DNA of 64,000 nucleotides, from NCBI RefSeq assembly GCF_003692615.1, contig NZ_CP023540.1, positions 620,001 to 684,000 on the forward strand. Reading direction: 5' to 3'. Shown one piece after another: positions 1 to 12,899 of this stretch. The notes under the pieces were generated by a model that had not been told where the DNA came from, made no database searches, and worked only from the letters and a program-made list of their open reading frames with translations. Position numbers and translations under genes: made by a program. This DNA comes from Chryseobacterium sp. 6424. GTDB taxonomy: Bacteria; Bacteroidota; Bacteroidia; Flavobacteriales; Weeksellaceae. Numbering within the stretch: position 1 is the first letter of the stretch; each line of letters starts with the position of its first letter.

Positions 1-70
1 TCTTGGCGTAATCCAGTATTCGGTCATCCAGGTATGAATGTGTGTCGGAGAGCAGCAGGATCTTTTTCAT
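1..70 (-). CDS. Metallophosphoesterase family protein (N-terminal fragment, runs off the window)
   Basis: Only the first 23 codons lie in the window, read leftward from the ATG at 68-70. The peptide begins MKKILLLSDTHSYLDD. The block LLSDTHS is the first metal-binding motif (D-x-H) of YfcE/MJ0936-like calcineurin-type phosphoesterases, which bind two metal ions and cleave phosphodiesters. It is transcribed divergently from truA, with about 60 bases between the two starts. The substrate cannot be judged from this fragment. The family call rests on the N-terminal motif alone. Confidence 0.7.
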   Translation of the reverse strand, partial: MKKILLLSDTHSYLDDRILDYAK

Positions 71-129
71 AAGTCAGCAAATTACTTTTTTTTCTTCAAT
101 TCTTAATAAAAATACAGAAATTTGCACGT

Positions 130-861
130 ATGCGATATTTCATTGAATTTTCTTACAGCGGTAAAAATTATTTCGGTTACCAGATTCAGCCTAATGAAAT
201 TACGGTGCAAGAGGAGCTTGAGAAAGCACTTTCCACCATCCTGCGAGAAGAGATTAAAACCACTGGTGCAGGCCGTACCGATACGGGCGTACATGCGAAA
301 AAGATCTTCGCGCACTTTGATTATGGGCACGATCTTGATGCGCAGCTGCCATACCGGCTCAACAGTTTTTTGCCACCTGATATCTCAGTGAAACGCATTT
401 TTAAGGTGAAAGATGATTTTCATGCCCGTTTTGATGCGACCTACCGAACTTATGAATATTATATTTCTCAGGAGAAGAACCCCTTCACGCAAGATGCGGC
501 CTGGCAGATGTGGAAGCGCACGCTGGAGGTAGGAAAAATGAATGAAGCCTGCCAAATCCTTTTCGAATATAATGACTTTACAAGCTTCGCAAAACTGCAT
601 ACGGATAATAAGACCAACCTCTGTAAAATCTATAAAGCTTGCTGGCAACAAAATGGTGCCGAACTGAAATTTACCATCTCCGCCGATCGCTTTCTTCGGA
701 ATATGGTACGGTCAATCGTTGGTACGATGGTAGAAATAGGAAACGGGAAAATACCACCCAGTGACCTCAGAAGGATAATTGAAGCAAAGAACCGAAATGC
801 CGCTGGTACTTCTGCACCTGCACAAGGCCTGTTTTTGGTAGATGTTGGGTATGAGTTTTAG
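130..861 (+). CDS. truA: tRNA pseudouridine(38-40) synthase TruA
   Basis: Cytoplasmic enzyme that converts uridines 38-40 in the anticodon stem-loop of many tRNAs to pseudouridine. At 243 aa it has the usual length for the family. The catalytic block GAGRTDTGVHA lies at about residues 46-56, with the nucleophile Asp51 and the neighbouring Arg49. A second conserved stretch, DRFLRNMVRSIVG, is in the C-terminal half. The ATG at 130 puts the start directly at the conserved MRYFIEFSYSG opening. The next gene (ABC transporter) starts 71 bases downstream on the same strand and may be read through or have its own promoter (TATTTTTG at 905-912). No anomalies are visible. Confidence 0.97.
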   Translation: MRYFIEFSYSGKNYFGYQIQPNEITVQEELEKALSTILREEIKTTGAGRTDTGVHAKKIFAHFDYGHDLDAQLPYRLNSFLPPDISVKRIFKVKDDFHARFDATYRTYEYYISQEKNPFTQDAAWQMWKRTLEVGKMNEACQILFEYNDFTSFAKLHTDNKTNLCKIYKACWQQNGAELKFTISADRFLRNMVRSIVGTMVEIGNGKIPPSDLRRIIEAKNRNAAGTSAPAQGLFLVDVGYEF

Positions 862-932
862 TTGAAGGCACTGGCGTTTTACCGGGCAGCAATAAACTTT
901 TCCCTATTTTTGTAGGATTTTTAAAACAGAAC

Positions 933-2681
933 ATGAAGAAACAATCAACGTGGGATATTATTAAAAGGCTGTTTACCATCGGCATGAAATTCCGGTCATG
1001 GTTTGTTTTTACACTCCTCATCTCGGTGATACTTTCGGTGATTTCCACCTACCGGCCTTATCTCACGATGCAGATTGTGGATACTGATATCATTAGGCTG
1101 GGCGACCGGGAGCAGATGATGCGGCATATATACATCTTGATTGGGCTGGTATTTGGCGAAACGATCCTGAATTTCTTTCTGGTGTACTTCTCTAATTTTA
1201 TTTCACAGAATGTTATCCGCGACATCCGCGAGCGTTTGTACCATAAATTGATTTATTTCCGCACTTCGTTTTTTGATAAAACTGCTATCGGGCAGTTGGT
1301 GACGCGCGCGGTAGGCGATGTAGAAACCATTGCAACGGTTTATACAGACGGTTTTCTAATGGTTTTCGGTGACATCTTGAGGATTGTTTTTGTATTAATC
1401 ATGATGTTTCAGGTAGATGTGCACTTAAGTTACATCACATTGATTATTTTACCGCTGATGCTGGTTATTACCCGTTTTTTCCAGAAAAAGCTGCGCAAGG
1501 CTTTCGGTGACGAGCGTACCTGGACCTCCAACCAAAACTCTTTCGTACAGGAAAGACTTAGCGGGATGCCCATCATCCAGGTATTCAATCGCCAACAGGC
1601 GGAGTTTAAGAAGTTTGATTCCATTAATATCACACTGAAAGGCGCGCTTTTGCGTACAGTTTTTATCTTTTCGTTGTTTTTTCCGGTTGTAGAACTCATT
1701 TCGTCGCTGTTTATTGGTTTCATCCTGTTTTATGGCGGGTACATCACTATTTCGGCTGGGGTGGTTATTGCATTTATCCAATATATCTCTATGCTCATCC
1801 GGCCACTGAGGCAGATTGCCGACCGCTTTAATAATATCCAGCGTGGCATTGTAGGTGCAGAGCGTGTCTTAGGAGTGATGGATGAGGATTTCGCGCTGCC
1901 AAATGAAGGTAAATTAATGAAAGACCATTTTGAAGGCGCCATCGAATTTCACAATGTGCATTTTTCTTACGATGATAAACAGGAAGTCCTGAAAGGTATC
2001 AGTTTCAAAGTAAAGCCGGGTGAAACCGTAGCCATTGTAGGGGCCACCGGAGCCGGGAAATCTACGATTATTAGCCTGATTACCCGGCTGTATGATATTA
2101 ATTCAGGGAAAATCCTGCTGGATGGGCAAGACCTGAAGGCGTATGAATTATATAACCTCCGAAGCCATATTGGTGTGGTGTTGCAGGATGTTTTTCTGTT
2201 CCACGGGACTATATTCGAGAATCTTTCATTCGGCGACGACTCCATTACGCTAGAGAAGATAAAGAATGTCGCTAAGGATATTGAAGTAGATGATTTTATT
2301 GAGCGCCTTCCTGGTGGTTATGACTATGTGGTGCGCGAGCGCGGCTCATCCATTTCGCTGGGCCAACGGCAGCTGCTTTCCTTTTTACGTGCCTATCTTT
2401 CAGATCCTAAAATTTTAATTCTGGATGAGGCTACTTCTTCCATTGATCATGAAAGTGAAAAACTAATCCAGCGTGCGACTGAAAAAATCACCAAAGGAAG
2501 AACGTCGATCATCATTGCGCACCGGCTTTCAACCATTGAAAAGGCAGATAAAATTATCGTGATGGAACATGGGAGAATCGTAGAAGAAGGCAAACACCTT
2601 GAACTGCTTGATAAAAATGGCTATTACGCCACTCTCTACAAAGCCCAGCTAAAGCGTGAAGTTAAAGAAAGCGAGAAATAA
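933..2681 (+). CDS. ABC exporter, fused permease/ATPase (MsbA/MDR-like half transporter)
   Basis: Inner-membrane half transporter of 582 aa that should work as a dimer. The N-terminal 310 residues hold about six transmembrane helices (hydrophobic blocks near 22-40, 65-90, 140-180 and 243-285). The C-terminal ATPase has Walker A GATGAGKS at 370-377, the signature SLGQRQ at 475-480, Walker B ILILDEATS at about 494-502, and the switch His530. The signature departs from LSGGQ (SLGQRQ), which is usual in this subfamily. The substrate is unknown; multidrug or lipid export is typical of relatives. The gene ends just before a strong hairpin terminator, so the truA-ABC unit closes here. Confidence 0.93.
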   Translation: MKKQSTWDIIKRLFTIGMKFRSWFVFTLLISVILSVISTYRPYLTMQIVDTDIIRLGDREQMMRHIYILIGLVFGETILNFFLVYFSNFISQNVIRDIRERLYHKLIYFRTSFFDKTAIGQLVTRAVGDVETIATVYTDGFLMVFGDILRIVFVLIMMFQVDVHLSYITLIILPLMLVITRFFQKKLRKAFGDERTWTSNQNSFVQERLSGMPIIQVFNRQQAEFKKFDSINITLKGALLRTVFIFSLFFPVVELISSLFIGFILFYGGYITISAGVVIAFIQYISMLIRPLRQIADRFNNIQRGIVGAERVLGVMDEDFALPNEGKLMKDHFEGAIEFHNVHFSYDDKQEVLKGISFKVKPGETVAIVGATGAGKSTIISLITRLYDINSGKILLDGQDLKAYELYNLRSHIGVVLQDVFLFHGTIFENLSFGDDSITLEKIKNVAKDIEVDDFIERLPGGYDYVVRERGSSISLGQRQLLSFLRAYLSDPKILILDEATSSIDHESEKLIQRATEKITKGRTSIIIAHRLSTIEKADKIIVMEHGRIVEEGKHLELLDKNGYYATLYKAQLKREVKESEK

Positions 2682-2692
2682 CAGCATACAAA

Positions 2693-2728
2693 AGCGGACT
2701 ACCCTTTGGATAGTCCGCTCTTTATTTT
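2693..2728 (+). terminator. Rho-independent terminator after the ABC exporter gene
   Basis: A perfect 9-bp stem AGCGGACTA / TAGTCCGCT (2693-2701 and 2711-2719) with a 9-base loop is followed by a T-rich stretch. It lies between convergent genes and may serve both strands. Confidence 0.85.
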
Positions 2729-2736
2729 GGATGTAT

Positions 2737-4023
2737 TTAGTTTCCAACTACAGTTTTTACGGTGACAAACTCTTTCAGTGCGTGCAGGGAAAGTTCTGTC
2801 CCATAACCGGATGCTTTGGCGCCACCAAACGGTAGCCTGGGATCCGAACTGGTTTCTTTATTTAGGCTTACAGTGCCGGATTGTAGGTTTTCTACGAAGT
2901 AGGCCTGTCTGGTTTCATCTTTCGTCCATACCGCATTACCAAGCCCGAACGGGATGTCATTGGCCAGTTGTAGCGCTTCCTCGTCATTTTCAGCGATCAT
3001 CACCATGCCTAAAGGCCCGAAGAGTTCTTCCTGAAGGATGGGATTTCCAGCCTGAACTTTGATAAGTCCCGGTTTGAAACTGTTTTCAGAGAGTCTTTCG
3101 AGGGGTAAAATAACTTCGGCGCCGTTTTCCAAAGCTTTTTCGTACTGTTGCTGTAGTTCATCGGCAAGGTCAGGACGTGCCATACCGCTGAGGTTGGTAT
3201 CTTTATTAAAAGGATCGCCTGCAACATACCTTTGAAATTCTTCTTTAAAAATAGGCATGAACGCATCTTCGATGCTTTTCTGTATGATAAACCGTTTTCC
3301 GGCATTACAGGCCTGTCCGCAGTTTTGTAATCTGGCTTTCGCTGCGCTTTTAGCGGCTTTTTTAAAATCAGCATCATCCAAAACAATAAAAGCATCGCTA
3401 CCGCCAAGTTCTAGTAATGATTTTTTGATGTTCTTGCCTGCATTCGCTGCCACTTCTGCTCCGGCTTTTTCGCTGCCGGTTAAACTCACCGCTTTGATGA
3501 TAGGGTGGGCAAGCAGCTCTTTTACTTCACTGTGGCCAATTTCAAGATTCTGGAAGATGCCTTTCGGGAAACCTGCTTCCGCAAATACTTCTTCAATCAT
3601 TCTGCCGGTACCAAAACAAATGGAGGCATGCTTCAGTACCACCGTGTTCCCCGCCAAAATGGCCGGAACCGCAAACCGAAGCACTTGCCAGAAAGGGAAG
3701 TTCCAGGGCATTACTCCCAGAATGACACCCATGGGCATATAATGTACTTCTGATACCCGATATTCTGTTGAGATTTTTTCTGGCTGTAAAACATTTGGCG
3801 CATCTGCATAATAACGCGCCATGAGGGCACACTTTTCGACCTCGGAGATGGATTGTGAGATCGGTTTATTCATTTCCTTGGTGATGTTCTCAGCGTATTT
3901 TTCTTTGTTCTTATCCAGCAAATCAGCGAGTTTGCCGATGAGGTTTTGCTTTTCATTGAAAGCGACAGTTCGCCACTCTTCAAAGGTAGCCTGTGCTGTC
4001 TGTAGTTTATCTTGTATATTCAT
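2737..4023 (-). CDS. NAD(P)-dependent aldehyde dehydrogenase, succinate-semialdehyde dehydrogenase-like
   Basis: Cytoplasmic aldehyde dehydrogenase of 428 aa, somewhat shorter than the roughly 455 aa of the Sad/YneI group it resembles, because the N-terminus is compact. Visible active-site parts are MPWNFPFW with the oxyanion Asn at about 108, ELGGSD with the general base Glu at about 205, and GQACNAGKR with the catalytic Cys at about 239. These make it a competent enzyme. Succinate semialdehyde is the usual substrate assigned to this subgroup, but substrate choice cannot be read from sequence. The gene stands alone, converging with the ABC transporter and diverging from gcvH. Confidence 0.88.
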   Translation of the reverse strand: MNIQDKLQTAQATFEEWRTVAFNEKQNLIGKLADLLDKNKEKYAENITKEMNKPISQSISEVEKCALMARYYADAPNVLQPEKISTEYRVSEVHYMPMGVILGVMPWNFPFWQVLRFAVPAILAGNTVVLKHASICFGTGRMIEEVFAEAGFPKGIFQNLEIGHSEVKELLAHPIIKAVSLTGSEKAGAEVAANAGKNIKKSLLELGGSDAFIVLDDADFKKAAKSAAKARLQNCGQACNAGKRFIIQKSIEDAFMPIFKEEFQRYVAGDPFNKDTNLSGMARPDLADELQQQYEKALENGAEVILPLERLSENSFKPGLIKVQAGNPILQEELFGPLGMVMIAENDEEALQLANDIPFGLGNAVWTKDETRQAYFVENLQSGTVSLNKETSSDPRLPFGGAKASGYGTELSLHALKEFVTVKTVVGN

Positions 4024-4158
4024 ATCCTATATCTATTATTGTTCGTTGAGAAAACATACGTATTACAAAGGTATAAAATTGATGCTGCATGCGGGTATGG
4101 TTTTTATTTAGGGCTGAATGAAATTGTAAATTTCTTCGTCACTATGGTAAATTTTAGT

Positions 4159-4166
4159 TAATTTTG
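4159..4166 (+). promoter_or_regulatory. Possible -7 element for gcvH
   Basis: TAATTTTG fits the Bacteroidota TAnnTTTG box and lies 20 bases before the gcvH ATG. No well-spaced upstream TTG (-33) is present, so this is a weak call. Confidence 0.4.
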
Positions 4167-4185
4167 GAATTATAAAATTTATACA

Positions 4186-4563
4186 ATGAACACACCATCA
4201 GAATTAAAGTACACCAAAGATCATGAATGGATCAGGATTGAAGGAAATGTAGCCACCATCGGCATTACCGACTTTGCGCAGGGCGAATTAGGGGACATCG
4301 TTTTTGTTGATGTAGATTCCGTGGACGAAGAGCTCTCCGCCGGCGATGTATTTGGCAGTGTAGAGGCAGTAAAAACCGTATCAGATCTTTATCTGCCAGT
4401 TTCTGGAAAGGTGATTGAATTTAATGAAGAACTTGAAGGGCAGCCTGAACTGTTGAATACCGATCCGTATGGCAATGGGTGGATCATTAAACTGGAAGTA
4501 GCCGAAGGTGCAGACCTTGGGGAACTGATTACTGCAGAGGAATATCAGGCGTCACTTGGATAA
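4186..4563 (+). CDS. gcvH: Glycine cleavage system H protein
   Basis: The lipoyl carrier of the glycine cleavage complex shuttles the aminomethyl group between the P, T and L proteins. The 125-aa protein has the canonical lipoyl-attachment block [13 protein letters not shown], with the modified Lys at residue 63, and the conserved beginning YTKDHEWI. The other gcv genes are not in the window, as is common in Flavobacteriia. The 3' end overlaps the start of the following VanZ-like gene by 8 bases, so the two are co-transcribed and probably translationally coupled. Confidence 0.97.
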   Translation: MNTPSELKYTKDHEWIRIEGNVATIGITDFAQGELGDIVFVDVDSVDEELSAGDVFGSVEAVKTVSDLYLPVSGKVIEFNEELEGQPELLNTDPYGNGWIIKLEVAEGADLGELITAEEYQASLG

Positions 4564-4915
4564 GATCTCCCGAATATTCAGGAAAATCCTGTGGGTTTAC
4601 TGGGTATTTCTTACCTATATGTTGCTGCGCCCAAGCGTAGAGAGCGCCGACTATCCGTTTATGTTCAGCGGAATTGATAAGGTTCTACATTTAGTCATAT
4701 TTGCCATGTTGGGATTCTGCTTTTGTGCAGCATTCCCTAGGGTAAAATTCTGGACATTCTTTCAGCTGATGATTATCTACTCGCTACTAACTGAAATTTT
4801 GCAGGGAACGATGGGATTAGGCCGCTCACTTGAAACATTGGATCTGTTAGCCGATACCATAGGCTTTCTACTAGGATATCTAATGTTTATTAAACTTAAA
4901 AGAACTATCTCATAA
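4556..4915 (+). CDS. VanZ-family membrane protein
   Basis: Small integral membrane protein of 119 aa with four hydrophobic segments. It has the VanZ-type pattern [17 protein letters not shown], then an E-x-x-Q motif (TEILQG), then a final helix after LDLLADTIG. The start is a TTG at 4556 that lies inside the last codons of gcvH; no later ATG preserves the first helix. VanZ-like proteins in Flavobacteriia commonly follow gcvH; their biochemical role is unknown despite the name, which comes from teicoplanin resistance in enterococci. A strong terminator follows directly. Confidence 0.82.
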   Translation: MDKISRIFRKILWVYWVFLTYMLLRPSVESADYPFMFSGIDKVLHLVIFAMLGFCFCAAFPRVKFWTFFQLMIIYSLLTEILQGTMGLGRSLETLDLLADTIGFLLGYLMFIKLKRTIS

Positions 4916-4916
4916 T

Positions 4917-4942
4917 AACCACCTTTTCCGGGTGGTTTTTTT
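4917..4942 (+). terminator. Terminator of the gcvH-VanZ operon
   Basis: Perfect stem AACCACC / GGTGGTT (4917-4923 and 4931-4937) followed by seven T residues. Confidence 0.9.
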
Positions 4943-5023
4943 GTTTGCGAGGTTGGGTGGTTAATTTTTCCTGTTCTGGTTCAGGGAGTTGTGGGATAAG
5001 TGGGAAAATAATGGTCTGATGAT

Positions 5024-5053
5024 TTGGAATGGGAGATAAATGGCGTATCTTTG
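5024..5053 (+). promoter_or_regulatory. rRNA operon promoter P1
   Basis: TTG at 5024-5026, a 19-base spacer and TATCTTTG at 5046-5053 match the Bacteroidota sigma-A promoter (-33 TTG, -7 TAnnTTTG). It is the first of three such promoters before 16S. The sequence after its -7 box is repeated after that of P2. Confidence 0.7.
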
Positions 5054-5162
5054 CAGTCCCAAATGAGGGGAAGCGCAGTAGTAGAATTAGAGAGACCGGA
5101 AGTTGTTTATAGATTTTTGGAAGGCGTTAAAAGATGCTTGAAAAAAAACTTCAGAAAACATT

Positions 5163-5191
5163 TTGCAGATTCAAGATTAGTTGTATCTTTG
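5163..5191 (+). promoter_or_regulatory. rRNA operon promoter P2
   Basis: TTG at 5163-5165, an 18-base spacer and TATCTTTG at 5184-5191. The -7 box and initiation region (GCAATCCCAAAT) nearly copy P1 (GCAGTCCCAAAT), pointing to promoter duplication. Confidence 0.75.
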
Positions 5192-5296
5192 CAATCCCAA
5201 ATCGAGAGAAGCGGGGAGCGGAGTAGAAGATTAAGGATTGGATTCAGTGGAGAATAAGGCTTACGAAAAAAAGTTTTAAATTTTTCTCCAAAACAT

Positions 5297-5327
5297 TTGG
5301 TCAATTAAAAAATAGTTTATACTTTTG
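5297..5327 (+). promoter_or_regulatory. rRNA operon promoter P3 (proximal)
   Basis: TTG at 5297-5299, a 20-base spacer and TACTTTTG at 5320-5327, with an A/T-rich spacer and upstream flank. It lies about 140 bases before mature 16S and would give the shortest leader. Confidence 0.75.
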
Positions 5328-5385
5328 CACTCGCAAATCAGAACAAACGACAGATAAAAAGTTCTGGTGTAAGCGAAAAGAAAAG

Positions 5386-5398
5386 AGATCATTGACAT
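5386..5398 (+). promoter_or_regulatory. BoxA-like antitermination site in the rRNA leader
   Basis: AGATCATTGACAT occurs here, 70 bases before 16S, and again without change before 23S (7518-7530). Position in both leaders and partial likeness to enterobacterial BoxA (TGCTCTTTAACA) suggest a Nus-factor binding site. The functional reading is inference. Confidence 0.55.
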
Positions 5399-5467
5399 AC
5401 AAATAACAACCAAAAAAGTAAGGAAAAACTAAAGCGTCAATACTTTAAGTAGAGTCAGAACAAACAT

Positions 5468-6984
<1,517 letters not shown>

Positions 6985-7120
6985 TAGAGCGTCTTATAGA
7001 CGTTAAACAAATACAAAGATACTTTTACGTATCGCTGTACTTTACTTAAAGATGCTTTAGTTTTTTACTTTTGGTTGATATTTAAAAATACACCCACTAG
7101 AAAATTAGTATTAGGGAGGA

Positions 7121-7192
7121 GATACAAGAGCCAGGAGGCAAGAATCAAGACAGTAGAAGTCTTGTATCTAGCATCTTGAATCTAAAAGTCTT
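7121..7192 (+). repeat. Heptamer-phased palindromic repeat in the 16S/tRNA-Ile spacer
   Basis: The left half is built of 7-nt units of the form nCAAGAn, the right half of inverted units nTCTTGn/nTCTAGn, so the whole can fold into an imperfect hairpin. It ends eight bases before tRNA-Ile. Related elements are at 7292, 10474, 37742 and 41684. Confidence 0.65.
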
Positions 7193-7200
7193 AACAAGAC

Positions 7201-7274
7201 AGTCTCGTAGCTCAGCTGGTTAGAGCGCTACACTGATAATGTAGAGGTCGGCAGTTCGAGCCTGCCCGAGACTA
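7201..7274 (+). tRNA. tRNA-Ile (GAT anticodon)
   Basis: A 74-base cloverleaf. The acceptor stem is AGTCTCG / CGAGACT (7201-7207, 7267-7273), the D-arm GTAGCTCAGCTGGTTAGAGC, the anticodon GAT at 7235-7237, and the T-arm GGCAGTTCGAGCCTGCC. The discriminator base is A and the CCA end is not encoded. Its place in the 16S-23S spacer is standard. Confidence 0.97.
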
Positions 7275-7291
7275 CTAATTAAAAAGATTGG

Positions 7292-7358
7292 GAGATACAA
7301 GAACCAAGAACCAAGATTTGTTAAAGTCTTGACTCTAGGCTCTAGGTTCTCAAAATCT
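7292..7358 (+). repeat. Heptamer-phased palindromic repeat between tRNA-Ile and tRNA-Ala
   Basis: Successive 7-nt units ACAAGAA, CCAAGAA, CCAAGAT are followed after about 7 bases by inverted units AGTCTTG, ACTCTAG, GCTCTAG, GTTCTCA. Same design as the element before tRNA-Ile. Confidence 0.65.
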
Positions 7359-7365
7359 AACTAGC

Positions 7366-7439
7366 GGGGAATTAGCTCAGCTGGCTAGAGCGCCTGCCTT
7401 GCACGCAGGAGGTCAAGGGTTCGACTCCCTTATTCTCCA
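7366..7439 (+). tRNA. tRNA-Ala (TGC anticodon)
   Basis: A 74-base cloverleaf. The acceptor GGGGAAT pairs with ATTCTCC, including one G-U pair. The anticodon TGC lies at 7400-7402 and the T-arm AGGGTTCGACTCCCT is intact. CCA is not encoded. Second spacer tRNA of the rRNA operon. Confidence 0.97.
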
Positions 7440-7517
7440 CAGTATTAGCGGCCTGATTTAAAGGTTACAGATAGAGCCAAAAACAATATCTGTTCATCAG
7501 GACATTAATAAGACATA

Positions 7518-7530
7518 AGATCATTGACAT
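7518..7530 (+). promoter_or_regulatory. BoxA-like site before 23S rRNA
   Basis: Identical 13-base copy (AGATCATTGACAT) of the site in the 16S leader, 110 bases before 23S. The repeat at equivalent positions supports an antitermination or processing role. Confidence 0.55.
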
Positions 7531-7639
7531 TAACGGTAAGAACATCACAAAGAGAAAACCGAGCACTTACGGGTGCGGAGTTTAAAAATAGGTTGATAAT
7601 TGAATTATCGACAAAACAACTAAACTAATTTATATTAGG

Positions 7640-10410
<2,771 letters not shown>

Positions 10411-10473
10411 TACCCAATATCCACGTAAGTGCATTAAAGGTTTACTCTTTGTGAGCGTTTTTATCGATAACAA

Positions 10474-10545
10474 TAGAACCAAGATATCAGAACCAAGAAC
10501 CAAGATTAAAGTCTTGCATCTTGAATCTAGCATCTTGACTCTAAA
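10474..10545 (+). repeat. Heptamer-phased palindromic repeat in the 23S/5S spacer
   Basis: Left arm with repeated GAACCAA/GATATCA-like 7-nt units, right arm with GTCTTGC, ATCTTGA, ATCTAGC, ATCTTGA, CTCTAAA. Third copy of this element type inside the rRNA operon, ending about ten bases before 5S. Confidence 0.65.
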
Positions 10546-10554
10546 TAACATATT

Positions 10555-10663
<109 letters not shown>

Positions 10664-10667
10664 TTTT

Positions 10668-10701
10668 AAACCTCAATCATTTATTTGATTGAGGTTTTTT
10701 T
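10668..10701 (+). terminator. Terminator of the rRNA operon
   Basis: Perfect 12-bp stem AAACCTCAATCA / TGATTGAGGTTT with a 6-base loop, running into a T tract. Confidence 0.93.
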
Positions 10702-10835
10702 ATGCCTAAATAGTTTGGATTCATATTCATGTAAACTATAATTTTTCTATAGAACTGTATACCTTACAACCGCAACTGATATTTAATGATTCTACAATTA
10801 TATAGATTAATAAATTCTTTACTCAGTTGTTACAC

Positions 10836-10868
10836 AAAAAACAAAAAAGACCTTCCATTGCAGAAGGC
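10836..10868 (-). terminator. Terminator of the hutH-DUF2059 operon
   Basis: On the minus strand, stem CCTTC / GAAGG (10863-10867 and 10851-10855) is followed by TCTTTTTTGTTTTTT. It lies just downstream of the DUF2059 gene. Confidence 0.75.
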
Positions 10869-10890
10869 GAAGACTAAAAAACATTAAAAG

Positions 10891-11352
10891 CTATTCTCTT
10901 TGCTTGGGAGATGGCGGTGATGTTAGGTTTTTCTCTTTTAATATATCCTTTTCGATTTTTTTAGCCAGTTCAGTTCCCCATTCTCGCCCAATCTCCATAC
11001 TTTCTTGGTAGATAACCGGCATTTTTATTATTATTTTTTGCCCTGTCGTCGTTTTATAAAAAGCAATAACATCACTAATCTCGCTTTCGGAAAAATGTTT
11101 TAGATATACAGGTATAATTTGGTCAATCACTTGGTCAAAATTGGCCAGTTTCATGGCTTTCTGCCAATATTCTGTCGGCACATCAGGGTATGTCGATTGA
11201 TAATAGCTTAATATTTGCTCAAAAGTGCTTTCCATCATTTGGGTGGTACCTGTGATTGAAAGTAACTCCTTTACTTTTTGTTCCTTGGTTTGCTGTGCAT
11301 TTGCGACATTTCCTATCAAGCAGCATGCGGCAACAATGACAATTTTTATCAT
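10891..11352 (-). CDS. Secreted DUF2059-domain protein
   Basis: Exported protein of about 153 aa with a signal peptide (IVIVAACCLIGNVANAQ, cleavage after Ala-Asn-Ala). The mature part is helical and has the DUF2059 pattern: a region like KVKELLSITGTTQMM, then a helix pair near FSESEISDVIAFYKTTTGQK and a final PVIYQES motif. No enzymatic role is known for the family. The start is either ATG at 11352 or the GTG one codon upstream (11355). It begins within four bases of the hutH stop, so it is the second gene of that operon. The functional link to histidine breakdown is unclear. Confidence 0.82.
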   Translation of the reverse strand: MIKIVIVAACCLIGNVANAQQTKEQKVKELLSITGTTQMMESTFEQILSYYQSTYPDVPTEYWQKAMKLANFDQVIDQIIPVYLKHFSESEISDVIAFYKTTTGQKIIIKMPVIYQESMEIGREWGTELAKKIEKDILKEKNLTSPPSPKQRE

Positions 11353-11356
11353 CACT

Positions 11357-12844
11357 TTATTTTACTATAAATTTCTTGTCTCTAATTAACGCTGCAATCG
11401 CCAACATGTCCTCGCCAATCAACCGGTCGTCTTCTAACTTTGAAACTTTGGTACGAATCAATGTGTAGGCATCTTCTACATAATTCGAACATTTTGCAGG
11501 TCGTCTGAACTCTAACCCTTGGGCAGCAAACATTAGTTCGACAGCCAAGATATTTTCGAGGTTTCCTAATACTTGATTGAATTTTCTACCCGAAATACTT
11601 CCCATCGACACATGATCTTCTTGGCCTAAACTTGTTGGTATGGAATCTGCCGAAGCCGGAAAACATAGCGTTTTATTCTCTGTCACCAATGCTGCTGATG
11701 TATATTGCGGAATCATAAAACCTGAATTAAGCCCTGTACTTTCTGTCAGAAGTCTTGGAAGTCCGAATTTACCTTCTAGCAAAAGATAGCTCCGCCTGTC
11801 CGAAATATTTCCGAGTTCGGCTGCAGCTAAAGTCGCATAATCAAGAGGTAAGGCTAAGGGTTGCCCATGAAAATTACCGCCTGAGATGGATTCTTCTTCA
11901 CTCAGTACAATAGGATTGTCGGTGACAGAATTAATTTCAGTTTCGGCAAGTTCTTTCAGATGTTCATAGGCGTTTCTGCTGGCGCCGTGCACTTGTGGTA
12001 CACATCGCATGGAGTAAGGGTCTTGTACGCGGTCGCATGATTCGTGCGCCTGCAGGTTTTCAGAATTTTCCAGGAATTTGCGCATTCTTTCAGCAACTAA
12101 CAGACTTCCTTTAAAAGGCCGTATTTGGTGAAGCTCTGCTTTAAAAGGACTTGCGGATCCACGGTAGGCTTCAAGACTCATGGCCGCGGTTAAATCTGCC
12201 AGGTCGAGTAAATATTCAAATTTTAATAACCCCAAAACAGCGTGTGCAAGTATAAACTGCGTACCATTAATTAACCCTAAACCTTCCTTGGGACCGAGCT
12301 TCAATGGTGTTATCCCAAAGTTTTGCAAGACTTCAGCAGTATCTTTGATGGCGTTTCCTGCCCAAACTTTCCCTAAACCTATAAGTGGTAAAACTAAATG
12401 GGCCAGCGGTGCCAGATCACCAGATGCACCTACAGAACCCTGCTCTGGAACTACGGGAATAATGTCATTCTCCAACATCCAGATCATCCGTTCGATCACT
12501 TCTAGGGAAACCCCCGAGAAACCTCTGGATAATGCATGAATCTTCGTGACCATCATTACTTTTGATAGGTCTTTCGATATGGGTTTGCCTACACCCACAG
12601 CATGAGATATTATTAAGTTATACTGTAATGTAGCGGTTTCTTCTGCTGAGATTTTAACATCACACAATGGGCCGAAGCCTGTATTGATGCCATAGACTGT
12701 TCGGGCAGATTCTACAATGTTCTGCACATTGTCCTGCGATTTTTGTATGCGGGCAATTGCACGATCATCAAGGCGAGCTATCCTAGGATTTGAGATTATT
12801 TCTTCGATGTCTTTTATGGTGAAGAAATCTGTACCGTAAACCAT
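11357..12844 (-). CDS. hutH: Histidine ammonia-lyase
   Basis: Cytoplasmic enzyme that deaminates histidine to trans-urocanate, the first step of histidine use. The 495-aa protein carries the Ala140-Ser141-Gly142 triad (GSVGASGDLAPLAHL) that cyclises into the MIO electrophile, and the conserved YGINTGFGPL at 51-60. The substrate-selecting dipeptide is Ser80-His81, as in histidine lyases; tyrosine lyases have His-Leu and phenylalanine lyases Phe-Leu there. The other hut genes are not adjacent. It leads an operon with the DUF2059 gene. Confidence 0.93.
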   Translation of the reverse strand: MVYGTDFFTIKDIEEIISNPRIARLDDRAIARIQKSQDNVQNIVESARTVYGINTGFGPLCDVKISAEETATLQYNLIISHAVGVGKPISKDLSKVMMVTKIHALSRGFSGVSLEVIERMIWMLENDIIPVVPEQGSVGASGDLAPLAHLVLPLIGLGKVWAGNAIKDTAEVLQNFGITPLKLGPKEGLGLINGTQFILAHAVLGLLKFEYLLDLADLTAAMSLEAYRGSASPFKAELHQIRPFKGSLLVAERMRKFLENSENLQAHESCDRVQDPYSMRCVPQVHGASRNAYEHLKELAETEINSVTDNPIVLSEEESISGGNFHGQPLALPLDYATLAAAELGNISDRRSYLLLEGKFGLPRLLTESTGLNSGFMIPQYTSAALVTENKTLCFPASADSIPTSLGQEDHVSMGSISGRKFNQVLGNLENILAVELMFAAQGLEFRRPAKCSNYVEDAYTLIRTKVSKLEDDRLIGEDMLAIAALIRDKKFIVK

Positions 12845-12899
12845 ATCTTAATTTTTCCTTAAAAATAAGGAAATTTCGGGTGCTTACGGATAATATTTA

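Noticed and set aside
5024..5257. A 77-codon open frame before 16S rRNA
   Set aside because: It spans two rRNA promoters and a duplicated sequence; codon use and composition do not look coding.
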